Source: SURF-24 sp964537965
GTDB taxonomy: Bacteria > Bacteroidota > Ignavibacteria > Ignavibacteriales > SURF-24
Assembly: GCA_964537965.1 (NCBI GenBank)
Contig: CAZIDB010000034.1
Span: 1 to 28,373 of the forward strand
DNA: 28,373 nt
Direction of reading: 5' to 3'
The notes below the pieces were generated by a model. It saw only the letters and a program-made list of their open reading frames with translations, ran no database searches and was not told the origin of the DNA. Positions 16,489 through 25,966 of this stretch are shown one piece after another. The translations under genes were made by a program, and so were the position numbers. Numbering within the stretch: the first letter of the stretch is position 1; each line of letters starts with the position of its first letter.

Positions 16489-19400
16489 ATGGTACATAAT
16501 CAACTAAAATTATTATGCCTTGAAGATAATTTTAACGATGCAGAATTAATATTTGAAGTCCTTATTGAAGCCGGATATAAAATCCAACAGGATTTAACAT
16601 CAAAAGAAAATGAATTTGAAAGTCTGTTAAGAATAAATCAGTACGACATTATTCTGTCTGACTTCAAACTACCCGGCTTTGATGCATTCGGTGCATTAAA
16701 ATTATGCAAAGTAATGTGTCCTGATATTCCTTTTATTTGTGTCTCCGGCTCAATTGGTGAAGAGACTGCGATTGAACTTTTAAAGCAAGGCGCTGTTGAT
16801 TATATCTTGAAAGATAGATTAGCCAGGTTACCCTTTGCAATTAAAAGAGCTATGGAAGAAGCAAAGGAAAAGGAAACTATAAAGGAAGTTGAGAAAGAGC
16901 TTACTGAAAGCGAAAAACGATACCGTACGCTTTACGAAAATGCTAAAATCGGTCTTTACAGAACCACACCTGATGGCAAAATTTTATTAGCAAATAAAAC
17001 ATTAATCCGGATGCTTGGTTATCAATCCTTTGAAGAACTTGCGTTAAAGGATTTGAATAAAAATGGTTTTTCATCAGGATACAAGCGCAAAATTTTTACT
17101 GACAGAATTGAAATAGAAGGTGAAGTAAACGATTTTGAGTCAGAATGGCTTTGCAAAGATGGAACGGCAATTTTTGTACGGGAAAGCGCTCAGGTTATAA
17201 GAGATTCAGACGGCAAGATTATTTATTACGATGGTATAGTTGAAAATATTACGGAGAAAAAAAGAGCTGAAGAAGCATTAAAGAAAAGTGAAGAGAAATT
17301 AAAAGAGTTGTTCGAAGATGCTCCTGTTGGTTACCATGAGATAGATGAATTCGGAAATATAAGTGCTGTAAACAAAACTGAACTTATGATGCTTGGCTAC
17401 AGCTATAATGAAATGATTGGCGAACCTATCTGGAAATATTCCAAGAACAGCAAAGAATCCCAGGCAAGAGTTATTGAAAAGCTTGCCGGCATTCTTCCGC
17501 CTAATAAAAACCTTGAACAATTATTTATAAGGAAAGATGGAACGACCTTTCCCGCTTTAGTTGATGATGTTATTTTCAGGAATGATAAGGGAGAAATAAC
17601 AGGAATACGAACAACAATTCTTGATATTACTGACCGGAAAAAAATAGAACTTGAACTAAAGGAACTTTCTTTATTCCAGCAAGCTATTCTTGCATCCGTA
17701 CCGGATATAATAATGGAAGTTGATAACAATAAAACTTATACCTGGGCAAATAATGCGGGCAAAGAATTTTTTGGTGATGATGTGATTGGTAAAGAAGCAG
17801 ATTTTTATTTTGAAGGTGAGCAGGAAGTTTACACACAAGTTCAACCTCTTTTTAATGGTAATGAAAATATAATTTATATTGAAAGCTGGCAACGCCGAAA
17901 GGATGGGAAAAAATGCTTACTCGCCTGGTGGTGTAAAGTTCTTAAAGATATTAACGGCAATATAACTGGTGCATTATCATCCGCAAGAGATATTACCGAA
18001 CAGAAAAAAGCTGAGGAAGATTTACGTGAAAGTGAAAGAAAACTTTCTGAAGCCCAGAAAATAGCTCAGTTAGGTTACTGGAGTTGGGATATAAAAACCG
18101 GTGACGTTGAATGGTCTGAAGAAGTTTATAAAATATTTCAGCTTGACCCAAAAACTTTTAAACCACAAATCGATTCAATTCTGGAAAAATCTCCCTGGCT
18201 TGAAGACCACGAGCGGGATAAGGAATTAATTAGAAAAGCAATGGAATCCCGTGATAAAGGAGCTTACGAGCAACGGTTCCTTAGACCTGATAATAGTATT
18301 GGTTATTATATGTCAAGTTTCCAGGGTAAATATGATGAAGATGGTAACCTTGTTACAATTATAGGTACAATCCAGGACATTACTGAACGTAAACTGGCAG
18401 AAGAAAAAATAAATCAACTTGCGGCTATAGTTCATTCTTCTGATGATGCCATTTATGGTAAAACACTTGACGGAATCATTATGAACTGGAATAAAGGAGC
18501 AGAGAAGATTTATGGATATACTGAAGATGAAGCAATTGGTAAAAATATCTCGATTATTACACCGCCGGGAAGTTACAACGAAGTAGTTGAAATTCTTGAA
18601 ATGATAAGAAACGGTAAGCATATTGAACATTATGAAACAACTCGTATCGATAAAAGTGGTCGTATAATCAATGTCTCTCTCACAGTTTCACCTATTAAAG
18701 ATTCAGCCGGTAATATCATTGCCGCTTCTACTATTGCAAGAGATATAACTGAACGAAAGAAAACTGAAGAAGTTTTACACAATGAAAGATTACTTCTCCG
18801 TACTCTTATTGATAATATTCCCGATTCGATTTATGTAAAGGATTTAAACTTCCGAAAGACACTTGCAAATCCCGCAGAGGTTCAAATAATGAATGCCGAA
18901 TCTGAAGCAGAAGTTCTTGGAAAAAATGATTTTGATTGGTATCCGAAAGAAATTGCTGAAAAGTTTTATACTGATGATAAATTAGTACTTCAAGGTGCTC
19001 AGGTTTTTAATAAAGAAGAGTATATCCTTGATAAGAATGGTAAAAAACAGTGGCTGCTTACCTCAAAGCTGCCTCTGCACGATAAAGACAAAAATATAAT
19101 TGGATTAGTGGGCATCGGACGGAATATAACTGCAAGAAAAATTTCAGAAGACAGGCAAATTGTAATTTCAAATATTCTTTCAATATTAAACAGGCCTAAT
19201 GAATGGCAGGAAATTATAAATGATATTCTTAATGAATTAAAATCTTTTACAGGGTTGGAAGCGGTTGCAATCCGTCTTAAAGAAGGTAATGACTACCCCT
19301 ACTTTGTTGTAAATGGTTTTAGTAAAACTTTTATTGAGACAGAGAATTCCCTATGCACTAATCAACTTAACAGGGATAAAGATGATGAAAAACCTCATCT

Positions 19401-21294
19401 GGATTGTTTTTGCGGAAATGTTATTTATAAAAGATATGATAGTTCAAAATCATTCTACACGGAATCGGGTAGTTTCTGGACTAACAACATGACAGAACTG
19501 ATCGATAAATATTCGGATAAGGAATTGCTTACTATTCCAAGGAAGGAATGTAACAAAGAAGGTTATGAATCTGTTGCTCTTATTCCTCTGCAATCAGGAG
19601 ATATAGTAATTGGATTGCTTCAATTGAATGATAAACGACCAAATAAGTTTACATTTGATATGATCCAATTCTTCGAGAAGATCGGCTCTACTATAGGAAT
19701 TGCTTTTAAGAGGATGCAAATTGAAAAACAAATAAGAGAAAGTGAGGAGCGATACCGTTTTATTGTAGACGCGACAAATGATGTAATCTATCGCTTAAAA
19801 TATCATTCGATGAAGTATGATTTTATGAGTTCCGCAATTGAAAAGTTAACAGGGTATTCGCCTGGTGAGATAAATGAAATTGGTTTCAAAAATATTGTTG
19901 TTAAAATAAGTAAATACCATGTTGAAAATGTAAATATTAATTTACTTGTTGAAAACAGAGAACAGGGAAAAACCGGTGAGTGGCAGGCAGATTATCAGGT
20001 AAAGACTAAGGACGGTCGATTAATCTGGTTGTCAGATCATTCTTATCCCTGGTATAATGAATCTGGTGAAGTTATTGGTAGTATAGGTGTGCTTGGAAAT
20101 ATTACAGAGAGAAAAAATGCTGAAGAAGAAATAATAAGAGCAAAAGAAAAAGCTGAGGAAATGAATAAACTTAAATCCAACTTCTTAGCAAATATGAGTC
20201 ACGAGCTAAGAACTCCGCTTATTGGAATTCTTGGTTTTGCAGATATACTAAGAGAAGATTTAATAAATGATCCTCGTGAAGAATATGCGCAAATTATTTT
20301 TGATAGCGGGCAAAGACTTAAAGACACTCTTAATTTAATACTCGACTTATCCAAAATTGAATCCAAAGGTTTAGAGATGACTCCGGAAAATATTGAATTA
20401 ACCAAGTACATTCCGGATTTAGTAAAGGTATTCAAAAAAGCCGCCGAGCAAAAAAATATTGAATTGATAATTACGTCTTCAACAGAATTATTACACTGCA
20501 ACCTTGATAAAGTACTCCTGGATTCAATTATAAATAACCTGATGAACAATGCAATCAAGTACACTCAGAAAGGTAGTATAACTGTATCAATTGAAAAATC
20601 AAGAGAACAAGGAAAAAATACTGCCGAGATTCAGATTGCAGATACTGGTATTGGAATATCAAAGGAAAACCTTGCGATTATATTTGAACCTTTCAGACAG
20701 GTAAGCGAAGGATTAAATCGTAGGTTTGAAGGTACCGGATTGGGTTTAACGCTTGTAAAAAAATACGTAGAACAAATGAGCGGTTCAATTTCGGTAAAAA
20801 GTGAACCGGGAGCGGGTTCAACATTTACAATTACATTTCCTGTTATTAAATTATTACAAAGAAAAACCGAACAATCCATTGGGGGTGATAAAATTATGGA
20901 AACTTTAAATGAACGCGAAACAAAGAATAAAATTCGCGTTTTATATGTTGAAGATGATTTTGTAAGTCAAAAAATAATTAATTCTCTTTTAGGTAAAATA
21001 TATAATCTGGATTTTTCTTCTGAAGGTGAAACTGCATTAGAAATGGTTAGGAAGAAAAAATATGACATTATCTTAATGGATATTAATCTCAGAAGTAATC
21101 TAAACGGATTAGTGGTAACAAAGGAAATAAAAAAGATAAAAGAATATGTTAACACTCCTATTATTGCAGTAACAGCCTATGCTATGATAGGAGATAAAGA
21201 AAAAATTCTTATGGAAGGATGTACTCACTATATTTCAAAACCATTTTCAAGGAACGAGATATTAACATTGCTTAATGAAGTTCTTAACAATTAA
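16489..21294 (+). CDS. Soluble giant hybrid kinase 2: REC-(PAS)6-GAF-PAS-HisKA-HATPase-REC
   Basis: A 1601-residue soluble sensor kinase. An N-terminal receiver (acceptor Asp58, I-L-S-D-F-K-L-P-G-F) is followed by six PAS/PAC units (starting near 140, 265, 390, 510, 640 and 765), most closed by D-I-T-E-R/Q-K. Then come a GAF domain (about 890-1080), a seventh PAS (about 1085-1210), HisKA with S-H-E-L-R-T-P-L (His1238), HATPase, and a C-terminal receiver with acceptor Asp1531. The GAF domain has four cysteines at 956, 973, 975 and 1021 (L-D-C-F-C-G in the middle) at the same spacing as in the next gene. An in-frame stop lies three codons upstream of the ATG; GAGAGG lies 12 bases upstream. Ligands are unknown. 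Confidence 0.93.
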   Translation: MVHNQLKLLCLEDNFNDAELIFEVLIEAGYKIQQDLTSKENEFESLLRINQYDIILSDFKLPGFDAFGALKLCKVMCPDIPFICVSGSIGEETAIELLKQGAVDYILKDRLARLPFAIKRAMEEAKEKETIKEVEKELTESEKRYRTLYENAKIGLYRTTPDGKILLANKTLIRMLGYQSFEELALKDLNKNGFSSGYKRKIFTDRIEIEGEVNDFESEWLCKDGTAIFVRESAQVIRDSDGKIIYYDGIVENITEKKRAEEALKKSEEKLKELFEDAPVGYHEIDEFGNISAVNKTELMMLGYSYNEMIGEPIWKYSKNSKESQARVIEKLAGILPPNKNLEQLFIRKDGTTFPALVDDVIFRNDKGEITGIRTTILDITDRKKIELELKELSLFQQAILASVPDIIMEVDNNKTYTWANNAGKEFFGDDVIGKEADFYFEGEQEVYTQVQPLFNGNENIIYIESWQRRKDGKKCLLAWWCKVLKDINGNITGALSSARDITEQKKAEEDLRESERKLSEAQKIAQLGYWSWDIKTGDVEWSEEVYKIFQLDPKTFKPQIDSILEKSPWLEDHERDKELIRKAMESRDKGAYEQRFLRPDNSIGYYMSSFQGKYDEDGNLVTIIGTIQDITERKLAEEKINQLAAIVHSSDDAIYGKTLDGIIMNWNKGAEKIYGYTEDEAIGKNISIITPPGSYNEVVEILEMIRNGKHIEHYETTRIDKSGRIINVSLTVSPIKDSAGNIIAASTIARDITERKKTEEVLHNERLLLRTLIDNIPDSIYVKDLNFRKTLANPAEVQIMNAESEAEVLGKNDFDWYPKEIAEKFYTDDKLVLQGAQVFNKEEYILDKNGKKQWLLTSKLPLHDKDKNIIGLVGIGRNITARKISEDRQIVISNILSILNRPNEWQEIINDILNELKSFTGLEAVAIRLKEGNDYPYFVVNGFSKTFIETENSLCTNQLNRDKDDEKPHLDCFCGNVIYKRYDSSKSFYTESGSFWTNNMTELIDKYSDKELLTIPRKECNKEGYESVALIPLQSGDIVIGLLQLNDKRPNKFTFDMIQFFEKIGSTIGIAFKRMQIEKQIRESEERYRFIVDATNDVIYRLKYHSMKYDFMSSAIEKLTGYSPGEINEIGFKNIVVKISKYHVENVNINLLVENREQGKTGEWQADYQVKTKDGRLIWLSDHSYPWYNESGEVIGSIGVLGNITERKNAEEEIIRAKEKAEEMNKLKSNFLANMSHELRTPLIGILGFADILREDLINDPREEYAQIIFDSGQRLKDTLNLILDLSKIESKGLEMTPENIELTKYIPDLVKVFKKAAEQKNIELIITSSTELLHCNLDKVLLDSIINNLMNNAIKYTQKGSITVSIEKSREQGKNTAEIQIADTGIGISKENLAIIFEPFRQVSEGLNRRFEGTGLGLTLVKKYVEQMSGSISVKSEPGAGSTFTITFPVIKLLQRKTEQSIGGDKIMETLNERETKNKIRVLYVEDDFVSQKIINSLLGKIYNLDFSSEGETALEMVRKKKYDIILMDINLRSNLNGLVVTKEIKKIKEYVNTPIIAVTAYAMIGDKEKILMEGCTHYISKPFSRNEILTLLNEVLNN

Positions 21295-21425
21295 GAATAA
21301 ACATTTAATAAAAAATGAACAAAATATAATAATGCAATTGTGACTACTAAGACCAGAATAATTTGTATTCGTTTCCACATCAGGAATAATAACCCGAATG
21401 TAAATCATTATAAGGAATGACTACC

Positions 21426-24400
21426 ATGGGTAACAATTTATTAAGGATCTTATGCCTGGAAGACAATCCTCAGCATGCTGAGACAATAAAGCAAATCCTT
21501 TTTGATGCCGGGTACAACCTTTGTGTGGATTTAGCCTCTACTAAAGACGAATTTGAGTTTCTGTTACTCAACAATCAATATGAAATTATCCTTTCTGATT
21601 TTAAATTACCTGAATTTGATGCCTTCGGAGCTCTTGAGATTTGTAAGTCGATGCGGCCTAATATTCCGTTTATTTGTGTTTCAGAACCTGTTGGTGAAGA
21701 AAACATGATTGAAATGTTAAAGAATGGTGTGGTTGACTATGTTTTAAAAGACAGACTAGTCAGGCTTCCTTTCGCTATTAAAAGAGCGATTGAGCAGGTC
21801 AAAGAGACGGAAATACTTCAGCAGGCAGAAGAAGCACTTAGAGAAAGTGAAGAAAGGTTAAGATTAACACTTGAAGTTACCAAAATCGGAATATGGGATT
21901 TAGATTTCAAAAATAATTTGATTTATATATCACCTACAGCTTACGCTATGCTGGGTTATAAAAAAGATAAATTTTCCGAGGATAGTAATACCTGGACAGA
22001 ACGGATACACCCTGATGATAGATCCTTTGTAGAAGAAATACATGATAAAATATTTAAAAAAGAAATAACCAGTTATGATTATATCATCCGAATGAAACAT
22101 GCTGATGGTTCTTACCGGTGTATATGGGATAAGGGTAAAGTAATACTGAACAAAAACGCTTCAGATAAAAGTATAGAGAGATTATTAGGAATATGGGTAG
22201 ATGTTACAGATCGTAGACAACTGGAAGAAGAAGTTATCAGGAGCAAGGAAAAATTTAAAGAATTATTTGAAAATGCACCGGTCGGGTATCACGAAATAGA
22301 TAACAAGGGAAATCTTGTTGCAGTTAACAGAACTGAATTGAGGTTATTAGGTTATTCATACGAAGAAATGATCGGCGCTCCGGTATGGAAGTTTGCAAAA
22401 GATAAAGAAGAATCAAAAATGAGAGTGCTTGGAAAATTATCCGGTACTTTATCTCCGAACAAAAACTTTGAGCAAATATTTAAAAGAAAAAATGGCTCAT
22501 TATTTCCAGCTTTAATTGATGATGTAGTTTTTAAGAATAACCTTGGTGAAATTACCGGAATTCGTTCCACTATTCTTGACATTACCGAATATAAGCTGGT
22601 TGAGGAAAAGGCTACCCAACTTGCAGAAATTGTCCGGTCCACTGATGATGCAATTATAAGAAAGACCCCTGGTGGTATTATACTTAGCTGGAATAAAGGA
22701 GCAGAAAATATCTTCGGTTATACCGAAGATGAAGTGATCGGAAAATCTATATCTTTGTTAGTTACTGATGACAATCAGAAAAAGATAAATGAATTATTCT
22801 CTTTAATAAGATCCGGTAAGCATATTGATCATTTTGAAATAACTGGTCGTAACAAAAACGGAACGTGCATTAACCTGTCTGTAACAATTTCACCAATCCG
22901 GAATGCGGTAGGTAAAACAATCGCCTTTTCAACAATTGCAAGAGATATTACTAAAAAGAAGATTGCTGATGACAGACATGCGGTAATAACAAAAATTTTA
23001 TCAATCCTTAACAGACCAAACGAATGGCAGAAAATCATAAATGATATTCTCATTCAGCTAAAAGTATTTACTAAATTTGAAGCAATTGCAATTCGCCTGA
23101 AAGAAGGAGATGATTATCCTTACTTTGTAGCTAATGGATTTTCGGATAACTTTGTTCAATCGGATAAATCCTTATGTCCTTCAATAACTTATTCTAAAAA
23201 TCATAACGGTAAACCTAACCTTGATTGTATGTGTGGTAAAATCATTTCCGGGGATGTAAATAATTCCTTATTTAACTTTACTAAGGGTGGCAGTTTTTGG
23301 ATAAATAGCATAAGTAAATTAATCGCCGTCTACCCGGAAAAGGTTACTCAGATATTCACAAGGGATGCATGTATTAGAGAAGGTTTTGAATCTATGGCAC
23401 TCATTCCATTAATTTCCGGAGAGTATATAATCGGTCTGCTTCAGTTTAATGATAAAAGACAAGATATGTTCACACAGGATATGATAGAATTTTTTGAAAA
23501 GATCGGTTCAACTATAGGAATAGCATTTAAAAGAATGGAAGTAGAAAAACAGATAAGAGAAAGCGAAGAAAGATATCGTTTTATTGTGGATGCAACTAAT
23601 GATGCTATCTACCGTTTTAATTTCACTACAAAGAAATATGATTATATGAGTCCGACTATTGAAAAATTAACAGGGTATACACCAGAAGAGATTAATGAAA
23701 TTGGATTTAAAAGTATTGTTTTAAAAGTAAGTAAATACAATTCGGAAAATATGATTGTTAATATTACCGGTGCAAGCAGTGAGGAGGATACAACAAAAGA
23801 ATGGCATGCTGATTATGAAATAAAGACTAAAAACGGTGAATCAGTTTGGTTAGCAGATCATTCATACCCATGGCAGGATAAGTCCAGAAATTCAATCGGA
23901 AGTTTTGGGATACTAAGTGATATTACTGAACGTAAAAGAGCAGAAGAAGAAATAATTGAGGCAAAAGAAAAAGCTGAAGAAATGAACAGATTAAAATCCA
24001 GTTTCCTCGCTAATATGAGTCACGAATTGCGCACACCGCTAATTGGAATTCTTGGTTTTGCAGATTTTCTGCAGGAAGAACTTGAAGATGAAGTACACAA
24101 AGACTTTGCAAAATTAATCTTTGACAGCGGTACACGATTAAAAGAAACATTAAATTTAATTCTGGATCTCTCTAAAATTGAAGCTAATGCTTTGGATACA
24201 AATATTGAGCAGATTGAACTGACAAAGTATATTCCTGATCTTGTCAGAGTCTTCCAAAAATCAATTGAGAAAAAGAAAATCAAATTGGATATACGTTGTC
24301 CGCAAGAATTGTTATACTGCAAACTTGATAAATCACTTTTAAACTCCATATTAAATAATCTGATGAACAATGCAGTTAAATATACTCAGAAAGGTACAAT

Positions 24401-25124
24401 ACTGGTTCAGATAGAAAAAATTAACAACAGGAAAACACCATCTGCAGAAATTACTATTGCTGATACGGGCATTGGAATATCACCGGAAAATCTTAAAATT
24501 GTATTTGATCCATTCAGGCAGGTTAGTGAAGGACTAAGCAGAAAGTTTGAAGGTACCGGACTGGGTCTTACTCTGGTTAAAAAGTATGTTGAGCAGATGA
24601 ACGGTACTGTATCTGTTGAAAGTGAAATTGGTACAGGGACAAAATTTAAAATTGAATTCCCTCTGATTAAAACAGCTTCAGTAATTAAAGAACATACTGC
24701 GGATAGATATATATCCAATAACAGATTTGTTGAAAGAAAGATGAAAGAAAAACCTACGGTATTATATGTGGAAGACGATCAGATAAGCCAGAAAGTGGTA
24801 GATAGTATGGTTGGTAATCTCTATTCCATTGATTATGCTTTAGACGGTGAAACAGCAATTGAACTGGTGAAGAAAAAGAAATATGAAGCTATACTTATGG
24901 ATATCAATCTGACTGGGGGTATAAATGGATTGGAAACCACTCATGAAATTAAAAAATTAAAAGGATATGAAAATACTCCGATAATTGCTGTAACAGCATA
25001 TGCAATGATTGGAGACAAAGAAAAAATATTAAACGAAGGTTGTACTCATTATATTTCCAAACCATTTTCTAATAGTGAAATGCTTTCACTCTTGGAGGAA
25101 TGTTTAAACGAGTATTCCGTCTAA
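21426..25124 (+). CDS. Soluble hybrid kinase 3: REC-(PAS)3-GAF-PAS-HisKA-HATPase-REC
   Basis: A 1232-residue paralogue of the previous kinase. I chose ATG 21426 over ATG 21417: AAGGA lies 9 bases ahead of it, and the resulting protein aligns end to end with its two paralogues and puts the N-terminal acceptor at Asp58 in all three. Order: receiver; three PAS units (about 140-270, 280-395, 395-515); GAF (about 520-710) with cysteines 584, 601, 603 and 649; a PAS of the same type as in kinase 2; HisKA (His866); HATPase; C-terminal receiver (Asp1159). The N-terminal receiver differs from the other two at S-E-P-V-G-E-E-N where they have S-G-S-I-G-E-E-T. It has no membrane segment. Confidence 0.93.
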   Translation: MGNNLLRILCLEDNPQHAETIKQILFDAGYNLCVDLASTKDEFEFLLLNNQYEIILSDFKLPEFDAFGALEICKSMRPNIPFICVSEPVGEENMIEMLKNGVVDYVLKDRLVRLPFAIKRAIEQVKETEILQQAEEALRESEERLRLTLEVTKIGIWDLDFKNNLIYISPTAYAMLGYKKDKFSEDSNTWTERIHPDDRSFVEEIHDKIFKKEITSYDYIIRMKHADGSYRCIWDKGKVILNKNASDKSIERLLGIWVDVTDRRQLEEEVIRSKEKFKELFENAPVGYHEIDNKGNLVAVNRTELRLLGYSYEEMIGAPVWKFAKDKEESKMRVLGKLSGTLSPNKNFEQIFKRKNGSLFPALIDDVVFKNNLGEITGIRSTILDITEYKLVEEKATQLAEIVRSTDDAIIRKTPGGIILSWNKGAENIFGYTEDEVIGKSISLLVTDDNQKKINELFSLIRSGKHIDHFEITGRNKNGTCINLSVTISPIRNAVGKTIAFSTIARDITKKKIADDRHAVITKILSILNRPNEWQKIINDILIQLKVFTKFEAIAIRLKEGDDYPYFVANGFSDNFVQSDKSLCPSITYSKNHNGKPNLDCMCGKIISGDVNNSLFNFTKGGSFWINSISKLIAVYPEKVTQIFTRDACIREGFESMALIPLISGEYIIGLLQFNDKRQDMFTQDMIEFFEKIGSTIGIAFKRMEVEKQIRESEERYRFIVDATNDAIYRFNFTTKKYDYMSPTIEKLTGYTPEEINEIGFKSIVLKVSKYNSENMIVNITGASSEEDTTKEWHADYEIKTKNGESVWLADHSYPWQDKSRNSIGSFGILSDITERKRAEEEIIEAKEKAEEMNRLKSSFLANMSHELRTPLIGILGFADFLQEELEDEVHKDFAKLIFDSGTRLKETLNLILDLSKIEANALDTNIEQIELTKYIPDLVRVFQKSIEKKKIKLDIRCPQELLYCKLDKSLLNSILNNLMNNAVKYTQKGTILVQIEKINNRKTPSAEITIADTGIGISPENLKIVFDPFRQVSEGLSRKFEGTGLGLTLVKKYVEQMNGTVSVESEIGTGTKFKIEFPLIKTASVIKEHTADRYISNNRFVERKMKEKPTVLYVEDDQISQKVVDSMVGNLYSIDYALDGETAIELVKKKKYEAILMDINLTGGINGLETTHEIKKLKGYENTPIIAVTAYAMIGDKEKILNEGCTHYISKPFSNSEMLSLLEECLNEYSV

Positions 25125-25148
25125 CATATTGTTATTGAGAAAAGATTT

Positions 25149-25670
25149 TTGAATAGTAAAAAAATGAAAATAATATTGTTTGGTGATCCGGTACTTAGAC
25201 AGACTGCCAAACCTGTAACTGTGTTCCATAAAAAATTAGGGACATTAATTGATTCAATGATTGAAACTTTATATAGCCGTGATGACGGAGCCGCACTTGC
25301 TGCAAACCAGGTTGGAATTTTAAAAAGAATAGTTGTTATTGATTATGAAGATGAATACTTCGAACTTGTAAATCCTGAGATTATTGAAGCAAGCGGAGAG
25401 CAAACAGATAATGAAGGTTGCCTGTCTTACCCTGGTTATTTTGGACAAGTGAAGCGTTACGATTTTGTAAAAGTAAAATACCAGGATAGATCCGGCAAAA
25501 TTAAAATAATCGAAAGAAGCGGCAACCTTGCAAGGTGTTTTCAACATGAAATAGATCATCTCGATGGTATTCTTTTTATTGACCGTGTTGACGAGGAATT
25601 TTTAACTCATTCAGAATCCAAAAATAAAATTGACTTATCTTCTGTTATAAGCTTATCAAAGGATAATTAG
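25149..25670 (+). CDS. def: Peptide deformylase
   Basis: A 168-173-residue metalloenzyme that removes the formyl group from new proteins. All three family motifs are visible: motif 1 as G-A-A-L-A-A-N-Q-V-G (usual form G-x-G-L-A-A-P-Q), motif 2 N-E-G-C-L-S (metal-ligand Cys) and motif 3 Q-H-E-I-D-H-L-D-G (two metal-ligand His and catalytic Glu). The start is ambiguous: TTG at 25149 or ATG at 25164, which gives M-K-I-I-L-F-G-D-P-V-L-R, the common family beginning; neither has a strong ribosome site. The usual partner fmt is not adjacent. It begins 24 bases after kinase 3 and may be read through from that cluster. Confidence 0.95.
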   Translation: MNSKKMKIILFGDPVLRQTAKPVTVFHKKLGTLIDSMIETLYSRDDGAALAANQVGILKRIVVIDYEDEYFELVNPEIIEASGEQTDNEGCLSYPGYFGQVKRYDFVKVKYQDRSGKIKIIERSGNLARCFQHEIDHLDGILFIDRVDEEFLTHSESKNKIDLSSVISLSKDN

Positions 25671-25765
25671 ATAAAGAATTCAGATCATTACTTTTCGCAT
25701 TTATGCAAATAAAAATCCTAAAAAATCTGATTGAAGAATAAGAATTAAATTTGACCGGATTTTTC
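25671..25765. other. Convergent spacer between def and the XRE regulator
   Basis: Two genes end towards each other here. AAAAATCC (25711-25718) and GGATTTTT (25757-25764) are complementary 8-base arms with a 38-base gap; they could form a weak two-way terminator, but the loop is too long for a confident call. Confidence 0.25.
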
Positions 25766-25966
25766 TTATTTGGCTTCATCAAGAAAAAAGATATCCTCTA
25801 CCTTTGCGTTAAACATTTTAGCTATTTTAAGCGCAAGTGGTAAACTCGGGTCATACTTCTCTCTTTCAATTGCATTTATTGTTTGCCGGGATACATTTAA
25901 CCGTTTTGCTAAATCGTCCTGGGATATTCTTTTCTCAGCTCTAAAAACATTCAGTTTATTTTTCAT
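25766..25966 (-). CDS. Small XRE-family DNA-binding regulator
   Basis: A 66-residue protein that is almost entirely one helix-turn-helix domain of the XRE/Cro type: R-I-S-Q-D-D-L-A-K-R-L-N-V-S-R-Q-T-I-N-A-I-E-R is the helix-turn-helix, followed by Y-D-P-S-L-P-L-A-L-K-I-A and V-E-D-I-F. It belongs to the short group of YozG-like regulators. Its start overlaps the stop of the upstream membrane-protein gene (ATGA), so the pair is translated together. Paired palindromes over the promoter of that pair suggest autoregulation. A membrane-protein partner for such small regulators is common; the signal is not known. Confidence 0.9.
   Translation of the reverse strand: MKNKLNVFRAEKRISQDDLAKRLNVSRQTINAIEREKYDPSLPLALKIAKMFNAKVEDIFFLDEAK

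Noticed and set aside
8204..25124. Diguanylate cyclase output expected from a YfiR/YfiN-like set
   Set aside because: I looked for GG(D/E)EF, EAL and HD-GYP signatures in every protein of the cluster and saw none; the output is a histidine kinase.
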